Shown here in pieces: positions 35,086 to 46,318 of a stretch of DNA of 64,000 nt; position 1 is the first letter of the stretch; every line of letters begins with the position of its first letter. The DNA is from Pedinophyceae sp. YPF-701. Its lineage: Eukaryota; Chlorophyta; Pedinophyceae. The position numbers were made by a program, and so were the translations under genes. The notes beneath the pieces were generated by a model, which was not told the origin of the DNA, searched no databases, and was given only the letters and a program-made list of their open reading frames with translations. Location of the stretch: the NCBI GenBank assembly GCA_916048055.1, contig CAJZHL010000029.1, positions 298,501 through 362,500 on the forward strand, read 5' to 3'.

Positions 35086-35786
35086 CCTCGAAACGAGCGT
35101 TGCTTCGTACGCTGCCAGGCCGACCGCGCGGGCGCTTTATAGCGGAGGCGCCCCGGCTTCGCCCCCCGACCGGGCTCAGACGCGCCGCTCCCGCGTACAG
35201 AAGAGGCGGGATCGCTTGCAGAGGAAAGATGAGTTCCTAAACTGGCCGGGAGCGACACATCCCGGCGGATCCCACACAAAGGGCCTGCAGTGGCTGCGCA
35301 AGATGACCACCCCGTTGCAGCGCCCAGTTCGGTCGCATTCGCGAACTCGACGGCTATCACCACTTCCGCGGAACGAACAGGATTTTCCAGAGGGATCGAG
35401 TTGTGCGCGTTGCGCATCGACTCGCACCCCCCTCTGCCGCCCCGGCGCGCCAAGCGCTGTCGGACTCCTGCCACCGGTGCTGGCCCGCCGCAGCGGCGTC
35501 ACCGGCCCGCCAGCCCCGGCGCCGCCACGGCCGCGCACAGGCCGCACGGCCGTGCGCGAGGGCACACGGCGGGCCCCCCCTGCGCACGGCGGCTCGTTCC
35601 CCTGCCCAGCGGCGGCGCTGCACCCGTGCGCACCGCAGCGACCCGCGCGGGCCCCGACGCACCAGCGCTCGTGCGCCAGCCCAGCGGCGGCCGCGCCGGG
35701 ACGGCAGGTTCGTTCGCGCGGGAATCACACGCCGCGTTCCGGCACGTCTCTGCTCGCGGCGACGTGGCACCCCAGGTCGCGGCTGC
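35086..35786. other. Spacer between WNK-like gene and RPS14
   Basis: About 700 bases with the promoter and 5' UTR of the WNK-like gene and the 3' UTR of RPS14 (both minus strand). The part near 35100-35400 is less GC-rich than coding DNA. No gene or known element is recognised. Confidence 0.4.
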
Positions 35787-36950
<1,164 letters not shown>

Positions 36951-37260
36951 TGCGCTTCTGGTGGTAAGGCAGGGGGCCGAGGCTGCCTCCTTACCGCGAC
37001 GACACACACGGACACGCACCGAGGGTCGTTGAGAAGGGCGAGCGTGCGCGCTGCCGCCCGGCATTGTGCCGCACGGCCGCGCCCTCTAGTCTGTCTGGTC
37101 CGACACGACAAACGCGCCCTGCTTTGACGTCGCAACGCTACATCAGGCGCACGAGGCTTCCATCGAAGCCACTGACTGCGCATGGTGTGCGCTGACGGAG
37201 CGCTGGATCGAGGGTCGGCAGCGCCTTGCACCTCGAACCCTTGTGCACTCAACCACGAAG
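36951..37260. promoter_or_regulatory. Compact divergent promoter, RPS14 / small membrane protein
   Basis: Only 310 bases separate the ATG of RPS14 (leftward) from the ATG of a small gene (rightward), so both promoters must lie here. The sequence is mixed, with a CGCGACGACACACACGGACACG stretch near 36995-37017. I see no TATA box. The call rests on gene arrangement. Confidence 0.5.
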
Positions 37261-37625
37261 ATGACCCTTCGATCGAAGGTTTCAAACCTGCTGGGCCTCT
37301 CCGGGAACGGGCTGTACGCGTGGGCGGTCGCCGGGGTGGGCGCGTACGTGGTGCGTCCCTGGAACGCCGGACACTGCACTGTGCTCGTGTGAGGGCAAAA
37401 CACGGCCGTTGCGCCGCGCGCGCGCCAGTATAGGATCGTGTCCGCTCACGCTCGCGCCACATCGCACGGAACTATCGATGTGGTGGCAGCTTCACGGTCT
37501 CGCCGGCCCTCCGCGACCGTCACGCGCAGTTCTTCTACCTGCCGGAGAAGCGGAGGGAGAAGGAGGAGGAGGAGATGCGGAGGATGCTCGAGGGACGGTA
37601 TCGCAACAAGAAGCCCCGCGACTGA
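37261..37625 (+). CDS. 72-residue one-helix protein with charged tail, function unknown
   Basis: Two exons, 37261-37343 and 37490-37625, joined by a perfect GTACGT donor and a GGTGGCAG acceptor, encode 72 residues. The N-terminus is basic (MTLRSKVSNLL), then comes one hydrophobic helix (GLYAWAVAGVGAFTV, residues ~17-31). The C-terminal half is highly charged (YLPEKRREKEEEEMRRMLEG, ending RYRNKKPRD). A short basic start, one membrane span and a charged helix is the look of small accessory subunits of mitochondrial inner-membrane complexes, but I do not recognise the family. Each exon alone is too short to stand out. Support is the exact phase match, the strong splice sites and the non-random composition. 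It shares a 310-bp divergent promoter with RPS14. Confidence 0.7.
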
Positions 37626-38911
37626 GGACCGGAGACCTCCGCGGCGAGGCTCTCCGATCCGGCTCGCTGCGTGCTGACGGAGCAGCTGGGACCCGCCCCG
37701 GAACCGCCCCAGACGTCGCGGACGCGGGCGGCAGCCGCCGCGTTGCCCCCGACCAGAAGCAGGGCGCCTCACGCGCGCCTCTGGGTCGGCTTTCGTGGCT
37801 GCGTGCTGTTTGGCGGGACAGTGCGACTTGGCAGTGTCAGCGCCGCCACAGAGGCCGACACGGCGCACGGATCGCAGCGATGGGGCAGCCTCGTGCCGTT
37901 CCAATACGCTCGTCTCGGACCTCGACGCGCACGTCGTGCCATACGACAACTGCAACATCGCACAAGTGCGCAGTCGCCACACGCGCACCTCACAGTCTGA
38001 CCATGGAACAACCACGACAGCAGCGCCTCTGCCCTAGTTGGCGTGGTCGGCAACACGCGCGGGAGACGCTCAGGCTGGCATGTGAGAGAGAACCGGCGGA
38101 CACGCCGCGACGGTGTGCGAGAGGAGTAGTTCTTCGCGAGAGGAGTGCCAGGGTGCGCCGCAGTCGCAAATGCAGCCGCCGACGCGCGCCCGACGCCGCA
38201 TAACGAGCATGAGCATCGCAGGCACCGCGACGCCTTCTCATAGAGTAGTAATTGACCACCTCATGCAGGGGCGGTTTCTCACACCCACTTGGTTGCCACG
38301 TGGCCAGTGACGATGCTCATCGCTCGGCCGTGGGGCAGGGAGGCCCGGGGGGCACTCCCCGGTCGAGAAATCACCAGGTGCTAGAGCTAGAGGGGCGGCC
38401 CGATCGCAGCAGGCGTTTGGATTGAGCCGGGGACTGCGTTGCCAGCATGCCATGGCAGGGTGCAGCTTCGAGCGAGGGACCCCGTCGGGCGCGGCTGCGC
38501 GATCGTGCGCGCAGTATCCCGCAAGAGTCCTTAGGCTGTCAACGACAACGCAGGGTGGGTGTTATGGGCGGCAATGCGCGAAAGAAAGAGTCCTAGCTCA
38601 GAGTGTCACTACTTGTCATCTTGAAGCCGAGCGGGAGGGGTCCCGCGTGCTGGCAAGCGGACGCAGGGTACGTGGGAGTGAAGCTACGTTCCAGGCGAAC
38701 GTAGGGGGTGGCGTGCGCCGCTGCCAAAGTGCGGCGCGTCAATTGGGGGGGTCGAGGGGGGGCGCGGTGCTCCTCGGAGGCGAGGCCGGCCTCCTCAAGG
38801 GCCGCGCAAAGGCTGCTCCGCTCGAAGGTCGCGGCCGCCTACAAGCCGCCGCCCGCCCTCGAGCGTCCGATGTCCGCAGAGGCATGTGTGTCGCGGCAAC
38901 ACGTCCCGCGC
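37626..38911. other. Convergent intergenic region
   Basis: About 1.3 kb between the ends of the small membrane-protein gene and the CBS gene. It is less GC-rich than coding DNA in places (for example 38190-38300). Open frames are short or Arg/Gly-rich and none resembles a known protein. I see no repeats. Confidence 0.4.
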
Positions 38912-41326
38912 TCAGATCTCAATGACGAAGCGCAGGATGTCGGACAGCGTCACGACGCCCAGCAGCTTGAGGTCGTCGTCCACGACGTACGTCCTGTGCA
39001 GCCGCGCGCGCAGGAGCCGCCCCATGACCTCCTGCACGGAGTGATGCGGCCTCACCACGACGAGCGACTGCCCGACCAGCGACCCGGGCGGCGACTTGAT
39101 CGCCGCGGCCGTCGGCGACGTCGGCGTCTCGTCCCTCTGCGCACCACGCGGCACGAACGCACGCACAAGCTCAGCGGCACAACGCAGGCTGCACACCGCG
39201 CTGCTCCCCCCGCGCTGCGCGCACAAGCACGAACACGCGCACGCAGACACCTGCTCGCGCGGCGGGGCCCTCACCTGGCGCGTCTGGTTCTTCGCGGCGC
39301 GGATGCACAGCTCGCGCTGCAGCCACGCCGCCTGCGACGACGCCTTCCCAGGGGCCCTCAGCGGCGCCGGGACGTGCTCGGCGCCGGACCCGGCGGGCTC
39401 CGGGGCGCGCGGCTTGCGCATGTCCGGCGAGGCGGGCGGGCTGGGCCCCCTGGCGTACCCCAGGTAGGTGGCCGAGTGCTCCAGGGCGAGGAACTCCCCC
39501 ACGGGGAGTGCCAGGGCGCCAAAGTGCTCCGGCGTGATGCAGCGGAAGTCCGACATGGAGATGTTGCCGAGGAGGAGGCCCTGCTCGTCCACGACGGGCA
39601 GCCCCGCGAGCCCCAGGCGGTTCATCTTGGACAGCGCGTCGAGCGTGAGCGTCTCCGGCGTGATCTTCACGATCAGGTCGCGCCGGGACTCGCGCACCCA
39701 CCCGGCCTCCCCGACTGCAAGCGGCGCGGCGGGGGCGGGACGCGAGGTGGGGCGCGATGTGACTGTGGGACGGGGATGTGTCAGAAGGTGGGGATGTGTC
39801 TGTGTGGCGCGCGGGGGGAAGGGAAGGGCGGGGGGGGGCACCTGTCATGCGTGCGATGGGTCCGAGCTGCCGCATGTTCTCGTGCAGGAAGCGCACGACG
39901 TCGGTCTGGCTGATGACGGCCTGGACGACCCCGGAGGTGTTGAACACCCCGACGCGGTGGACGCAGCGCGCCGGAGTGTGCATCGAGCCGCGCATCGACT
40001 GCGAGGCTGCCGGGAGGGCGCGCGAGCCCGCCTTGGCGGGCGGGCACGCCGCGGTCGCGCTGCCGTCGCGCGAGGGCAGCGACGACGTGCGGCCGTCGTC
40101 CGCCGCCTCGCTCGCGCTGCCCGTGTTGCGCTGCGTGCGCGCCGACGGGTCCGTCGAGCCGTCCGCGGACGACCGCCCGCGCACGCCGAGCGGCGCCCCG
40201 GGGACGGACTGCGTCTTCCCGCTCGACGCCTCGCCCTCATACTCGCCCTCCCCCGAGCGCCTCGGGTGCATGAACCCGTCGTGGACGAGCTCCCACAGCG
40301 TGCAGCGCTCGGCGATGCCCTGGAAGAGCAGGTCGCCGTCCTTGCCGATGCTCGGGAGGTCCTTCAGCAGCGTGTGCGAGAACAGGCTCCCTGCGCGGTG
40401 ACGCGGGCGGGGCGGTGCGGCGTGTGGCGGCCGTCTCCTGGGGGCCGGGGGCGGGAAACGGCATGGAGCCCACGCGGGGGTGCGGCCTGGGCAGGGCGCG
40501 GGCGCGTTGCTGCGCGGGAGCGGCGCGGCGGCGGGTGGGTAGCTCCAAGTAGTTGGCAGGTTCCGCCGCCCTCGCGCGCTGCGGGGGGGGAGTGCGGGAC
40601 CCTCGGGCGCGGCGAAGGGTGGGGTGTGCGCGCCTTTGGACTCGAGGATGGACATTTTCTTGAGCATGGGCATGTCGGCGTCGAACCCGTCGCCGTCTTG
40701 AATGAAGGCCATGAAGCCAGCGAGGATGTCGTGCAAGTCGACGAATCCCAGGGGCTCCATGAGCTCCCCCTCCTCCTCCGCGTGCTTGGCGTACACGGGG
40801 ACGGAGAGGATGCGGTGCAGGGCCATGGTCTGCGCGGGCGGGTCGGGAGCGCGGCGGTGGGCGGCCGTGAGTGACGTGCGGGGCGGCGGTTGCCGAAAGT
40901 TCCTGGTCCCGCGGACTGGCCGACGGCTGGAAATACTCGACCGCCGGCGCGGGACATTGGCGTGGCGTCGTGCGTGCATTCGGGGGCGCAGCGCGGACGG
41001 GCGCGCGCCGTCGGCGCAGACACGCGCGCGGAGCCCTGGACCTGTCGCCGCAGCCGTGGCAAGCGCGCAAGCGGCCAGCGCGGCGGCTCATTGCCGCCGC
41101 GGTTCCCCCGGGTCGTCACCTTCATGGTGTGCGAGATGGTGGCGTGGTCCGGGAGCCACACGATCATCTGCTGCCGGCGGGAGATGTGGGCCAAGTGGGT
41201 ACACTTGGTCTTCATCAGCAGCGAGCGAGGGTCGTTCAGCCCGCTGTGCTGCCGCCCCAGCGCCCGGGCAGCGTCCCGTTTCCCCTCATTCGAGGCGCCA
41301 TGCGCCTCCGCGCGCGGGCCGGACAT
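38912..41326 (-). CDS. Four-CBS-domain protein, SNF4/AMPK-gamma-like
   Basis: Probable adenine-nucleotide sensor of the SNF4/AMPK-gamma type. Exons 41120-41326, 40634-40829, 39842-40390, 39275-39714 and 38912-39136 give 538 residues. Four CBS motifs (two Bateman modules) can be seen: MALHRILSVPVYAKH...FVDLHDILAGFMAF; HRVGVFNTSGVVQAVISQTD; LGLAGLPVVDEQGLLLGNIS; and the C-terminal LHRTYVVDDDLKLLGVVTLSD. Long Ser/Pro/Arg-rich inserts lie within CBS2 and between CBS3 and CBS4. The start is Met at 41326 (MSGPRAEAHGASNEG). The second intron has a GCGCGC donor, required by phase. No glycogen-binding or kinase domain is present. It could be a true SnRK1 gamma subunit or a stand-alone CBS protein; sequence alone does not decide. 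Confidence 0.85.
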
Positions 41327-41914
41327 CCCGTCTCTGGCCGCGGTCGTCACGAGACACCTGGATGCTTGACGCGGGCCCGTTTCCGCCGCGACAAGGGCCG
41401 AGGTGCGGGGTTCGCGCGTGGTATCAACAATGTAGCGTCGCGGTGACGCACGGTGTGGCTCTTGCCTGCCGCCTAGCGCGGCGTTGAAGCCGCGCGGGGG
41501 GGCGGGTAGTTAAAGTGGGACGCCTCGTCCCACCCGGCTGGGTTGACCGGCGCGGAGCGGGTCCGCTCGGCGACGACGTGGTGCTTGTCGCTGCGGTGGG
41601 GCGGGAGCGGCGACGCAAACGTCGCGGGCGCGTGAGCTGACGTCGGGGCGGCGGCCGGTTCGAGGTGGGAGTTTGCACTCACCGAGGGGTGGGTGTTTTT
41701 CGGCGGGCGGGCTGGAGGCGCTTTTGCGGCGCCGCGCCTGCCTGCCGTGTGCAAAGGCTATCGTATCGCTCGCTGGAACGCCGGACCAGGAGGGCGCAAC
41801 ACGTCCCGTGCGTCCATCTCTCACAGCGTGCGTCAAAGCCCAGCGCTGTCGTGGCGACGTCCGTGCCGACCAGGGCCGGCCCGCTCACGCTTCACGGCTG
41901 GCGCAAGTATCGCG
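41327..41914. other. Divergent promoter region, CBS protein / UBL protein
   Basis: About 590 bases between divergent starts, with stretches of lower GC. No gene or known promoter element is recognised. Confidence 0.4.
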
Positions 41915-42931
41915 ATGGAGGTCGCGAACCAGCAGGGTTCCTCGCAGAAGGCCGCTGCGGGCAGCGGTGCTGTTCCGCGGGCGTGGGACTGCGACAACAG
42001 GTGTGCGATCGCGGCAGAGAAGGAGGTGAGGCGCCTGTGCATTCACGTGTAGCGCGGGCAGAGATGTGCGCACGTTCGCACGCTCGCGCGCGTCTCCGGC
42101 GCGGCATCGATGTCCTCGAGGTGACGAGTTTTCACCGCCGTGGCCGCGCCAGACGGAGCCAGGGACGTGCGATCTCAACGGCCGCGAGGACGCAAAATGT
42201 TCGCCGTCCTCTGGGATGCAAACCTTGCCATGACAGTCGACATCCGCGGGGCAAGCGCTCTCTCTGTGCCAAACAACAAAAGCCACCCCCCGAGGCCGCG
42301 CGGAAGGCGGCACGCGGGTGTTTGTCTCGTGATCGCACTCTCACGTCGTTAAAATATCACAAATCAGCGCACAAACCGGCCCGCGCGGGGTACCCGCAGG
42401 CGGAGATCTTCGAGGAGGTCGCGGACATGACTCACCCGTTCGAAGGCATCCCGACGGTCGGCATGCGCAAGGACATGGACAGGATGGCACGCGCCCACCC
42501 GACATGCACCGCACAGTCCTCGCACGCGCTGGACCCGCACCGTGCCGCTTCAACTTCGGTCCGAACACATATCCTTCGATTTGATGTCTCGCGTCAAGAA
42601 GCCCACCGCCGCCCCCTCGCGCCCGCAGGCCTTCTTCTGCAACGGCTGCCGCTACCTCGTCACGGCGTACCCCGACTGGACGGCGGCGCGCGTCAAAGAG
42701 GCACTGATGGAGGGCGGCATCGAGCGCGCCAACCCGCCCCCCGCCCGGCGCCACACGCCCGGGATCCGCACGTGGGAGGACCTCGAGCTCATCTACGCGG
42801 GCCAGATCATGGACAACGACCGCAAGCTCAGCGAGTACCGCGTCCCGCCCGGGTGCCGCTGCCTCATCGCCATTGAGGGCGCCAAGCTGCGCTCCGGCAA
42901 ACCCGACATGGACTCCGCGTACTGGCTGTGA
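41915..42931 (+). CDS. Small protein with C-terminal ubiquitin-like fold
   Basis: Exons 41915-42025, 42400-42486 and 42629-42931 give about 166 residues. The last exon reads like a divergent ubiquitin fold: LVTAYPDWTAARVKEALMEG (strand 2 and helix), then LELIYAGQIMDNDRKLSEY (the LIFAGKQLEDGRTLSDY region of ubiquitin), then VPPGCRCLIAIEGAK. It ends AYWL without a diglycine, so it should not be conjugated. A CNGC pair sits just before the fold. The first exons are hydrophilic (MEVANQQGSSQKAAAG; AEIFEEVADMTHPFEGIPTV). The second intron is uncertain: a GC donor at 42487 (GCACGC) keeps phase, but a GT donor near 42562 does too and would add 25 residues. I cannot name the protein. Confidence 0.65.
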
Positions 42932-43099
42932 GACACACGGCGTGTCGCCGAGCGCACCAGGCAGGAGGTCTCACCGCCAGCAGCATGTCGCAGTCGCGAC
43001 TGGTGTGGAACCGCTCGCGCCGCAGGCCGACCCCGCTCGCCGTGCGCCGTCGTCGCGCGTCACAGCTCAACCCCCCTCCCGCGCGCCTCGCCGCCCCGC

Positions 43100-44598
43100 T
43101 CAGTTCCGCCGGCCCTTGAGCCCCCCGACGCGGTCGCTGAGGCTCATCTTGCCGCCCGGGGCGGGCCGCGTCACCGTCACCGCGCCGGGCTTCCTCCGCG
43201 CCTTGCCCGCCACGCCCCCGCGCGCGCCGAGGCCGCCCCCGCCGGGGCTCCGCGTCTTCCCCGCCACGGCCAGCTCGTTCTTGATGGTGATCTTCATGTT
43301 GCGCGCCGCCTTGGGCACCGCCGCGGGCTTCGGCGCGGGCGGGGGGGCGCGGTTACGCGCGCCCATCGCCGCCACGATCGCGGCGCCCGCGCGCCCGGCC
43401 TGCCCCGGCGCGCTCTGCCCGCGCGCGACGCTCTGCCCGTTGACGGTGATGTTGATGTTCACGCCGCCCTTGCCGTCCGGCGTCGCGCGGACCTGCGTGC
43501 CCTTCGGACCGTTGACGTTGATCTTGTTCACCTTGGGCGCGGCGGGCGCGGCCCTCGGCTGGGCCACCGCGACCACGCCCTTCTTCCCGGGACGCACGGC
43601 CTTCGCGGGGGCCACCTTCTTCACCGGGATCACCTTGATGCCCGCGCGCTTCTTCTTCGCGGCCTCCGCGGCCTCCGCTTGCCCGCGCTTCGACGCCAGC
43701 TTGGCCTGCGCGAGCCGAGCAGAGCACGGGGGTTGCAGGTCGGTTGGTGGGCGGCTGCGGAACACGCGCGCGGGCGGCGGCGTGGCGTGCCGGCTGGCGG
43801 TTCGAGCGGTCTCACGCCGGGCGGCGCGGCGGTGCGTGCGCGGCTGCGCGGGGGGCGGGGCGTCACCTTGCGGTTGGCGGCCTGCTTCGCGGTCACGTTG
43901 GCCGCGGCCTGGGCCTTCTTCGCCTTCTGCGGCTGGTCAATGTCCATGCCCGAGCCGCCGTTGCCCTGCGAGGGACGCGCCAGCGCGTGGTGGGGGTGGA
44001 GTGAGGTTCCTGGTGCGTGGAGATGCAGATGCAGGCGGGTGCTCGCGAGGGCGGGGGTCCAGACAGCGCGACTGGCCTCCACGCCCTCGGAGCGGTGAGA
44101 GAAAACGCCGCGGGTCGGCCCGCGATGCCTGAGCGGTGCGCGCCGTCCTCCCGCGCGGGGTCGCTGAGCAATATCCTGGCCTGCATGCCGCGTCTGCCTC
44201 CGTGAGAGGTAGTTTCGGAACCGACGTACCTTCTTGCCACCCTTCTTCTTGCCAGCAGGCTGGGCGTTGTTCTGCAGGGGCAGCCGGGCGGAAGCGGCGC
44301 GCGGTGAGCGTGCACCTCCGTGCAAGAGGACGGCCGTCGAGCCGGGGGAGGGGGCACCGCGGCATGAAGCCGCCTTATGGGCGCCTGAGGCGACGATCAT
44401 TCGTTCGGCGCGTGTCTGGCACGGTGACTCCAGGGGGGCGCGCGCGGAAGGCAGAGGAAGGGCACAGACAGTGCCTTGGGGGCCAGAGCGGCCTGGGTGA
44501 CGCACCGCCTTGGCAGCCGACTTGGGCGTCTTCGACTTGATGATCTCCTCGAGGGGCCTGTCGTACGACACCCCCATGCTGAAGCCGCCGTCCGCCAT
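43100..44598 (-). CDS. Putative mRNA-export adaptor with UAP56-binding motif, no RRM
   Basis: Exons 44506-44598, 44230-44271, 43867-43965 and 43100-43705 give 279 residues. The N-terminus, GVSYDRPLEEIIKSKTPKS, matches the UAP56-binding motif (LDxxLDDIIK-like) of ALY/REF, UIF and related export adaptors that recruit the DEAD-box helicase UAP56/DDX39. The rest is basic and low-complexity (AAEAAKKKRAGIKVIPVKKV, several Lys/Arg/Ala/Pro runs). A small beta-rich stretch (KINVNGPKG, GGVNINITVN) and the ending KMSLSDRVGGLKGRRN follow, the latter again with an SLSDR element seen in export factors. There is no RRM, so it is not canonical ALY. It could equally be another nuclear RNA-binding protein; the UBM is the main support. 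Donors are GTGCGT, GTACGT and GTGACG. Confidence 0.65.
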
Positions 44599-45248
44599 GA
44601 TGCCGCCCGTGCCTGTCTGTGGCAGTTGGTGCCGAAGAACGCCGCTCTCGCGCGATGCCGTCCGAGACACACCGGCGCACCTACGCGCTCGTGGCTGTAG
44701 AGAGGTGATTAGGCGAGGAACCTGCACGGGGAGGCCCCGGGGGCACGGCGCGTCTGGCTAGGCGTTCAGCGACAGAGGCACCTGGGCGCGTCCGGCGTGG
44801 GCAGAGGACGCCAGGGGACGCAGACAGACGGAGCGTGTAGCCTGGTGCGAAGTCAGGCACAGCAGCCGCACGATGCAGCCTCCTTCCGCGCAGCCGCAGC
44901 GTGGGAGGCCGGACAGAGGTTCATTGCCAGGGAAGCCGCGGGCCGAAAGCCGGCGTACCTTGAGCTCGAGACTGGAGCAGTGAGGGTCCACGCGACGAGT
45001 CACCAAGTGCGCCGGGTGTCCGGGCCTGCCTGCCTCTGTGCCGGCGGGAACCGCGTCGTTCCCACCTCGGGGGTTGGGACCACCCACTGACGTGGTCAGT
45101 CGGGATTATCGGCGCACGCGGGCACATGATGCGCGCAATCGCGCGATCACGAGTGCACTTTGTGTCTGTCTCGCAGCACCCGCGCGGACGGAACATTTCA
45201 CGGCGCCCACTGGCACGCGCGGGCGGTGAACATGGGTCTGCTGCAGCG
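44599..45248. other. Divergent promoter region, export adaptor / INSIG
   Basis: About 650 bases between divergent genes. The right part may include 5' coding sequence of the INSIG gene, because its frame is open back to 45126. No element is recognised. Confidence 0.4.
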
Positions 45249-46179
45249 ATGAAGGCTTCGTGCGCCGTTGCGAGGGCGCAGCGTCCCTGTCGCGTTCCCG
45301 CGAGGCGGCGTCTGAGTAGATGCGTCCGGACGTGTGCCGGTGGAGCTGGACGCGATTCGCACGGGGAGGCGTGGGGGCCACTGGCGGGATGGATGGCGGC
45401 ATCGGCAGCGGTGCTTGGGCCGTACTGCGACAGCCAGCACAGCAGCCACGACATCCTGCATTATGTTGAGCCAACCATCCTAGGTGCGCGCGCTTGGGAG
45501 CGCTCCCCTTGCCGACGCCTCGCGCGACGCCCCGTTTCATGCCGACGGCGGACGCGCCCCCCTCTGCGCAGCGCCGATCGAGACCTGCTGGTGGGTGCCG
45601 CCGCTGTTCGCGGTTGCCGGCGTCATACTCGGTGTCGGACACCCCCTTCTCGACAAGACGCTCGGCGCCGGCGAGCGCGCCCCGGGCTGGCCCGTGGTGG
45701 TGCTCGGCATCGCACTCTTCGTCGTCCAGTACTGGATTTCCGGCGCCCTCGAGCCCCGGCTCACGAGCACGACCCTGATGGGCCTGAGAGCGCACGACTG
45801 CGTGCTGTTGGCATGGGGTGAGTGCACAACTTGAAACTTTGTGCGGCGCCGTTTCACGCAGCCATCGACGACGTGCCCCGTCCGACCACGGGGGCGCCGT
45901 CCCCCGCGCGCAGGTGTGGCGATGTGGGCAGCGCTCGACCGCACGCGGCACGGTCTGGGCCTCGCCCTCCTGACGGCGGTCGCGGGGCCTGCGCTGGAGG
46001 TCTTCCTCATCAACGTCCTGGGGCTGTACAGCTACACCAGCCCCGACGCACTAGGCGTCCCTTTCTGGATCCCGTGGGTCTACTTTGCAGGCGCGCCAGC
46101 CAACGGCAACCTGGGCCGCCAGATCCGCGCACAGCTGTTGACAAACGAGGGGCGCGACCGTGCGCAGCGCCGGAGCTAG
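45249..46179 (+). CDS. INSIG: INSIG-family ER membrane protein
   Basis: Homologue of insulin-induced gene proteins, ER membrane proteins that bind sterols and control SCAP/SREBP and HMG-CoA reductase in animals and fungi. Exons 45249-45483, 45572-45817 and 45914-46179 give 248 residues. Landmarks are CWWVPPLFAVAGVILGVGHP (human CWWVPP...GLLYP), WAALDRTRHGLGL (human WWTFDRSRSGLGL), LYSYTSPDALG (human YQYTSPDFL) and WVYFAGAPANGNLGRQI (human IFFSGG...GNIGRQL). Several hydrophobic helices fit the six-helix fold. The conserved Asp in the loop before the fourth helix of human Insig, needed for SCAP and reductase binding, has no obvious counterpart (GALEPRLTSTTLMG). I chose Met 45249; the frame is open back to 45126 and the first 60 residues are poorly conserved. 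No SCAP or SREBP lies in this window. Confidence 0.88.
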
Positions 46180-46318
46180 GGCGCGTACATACATGCAGCT
46201 GCTTCCTCAGTGAGTCACGATGTTCAACCTGTGCACGGCGAACGATGGACTCGAACGCGACACCGCGAGGCCGGAATCACGCGTCAACGTCAGGCTGTCA
46301 CAAAGGCTCGCACATCGC

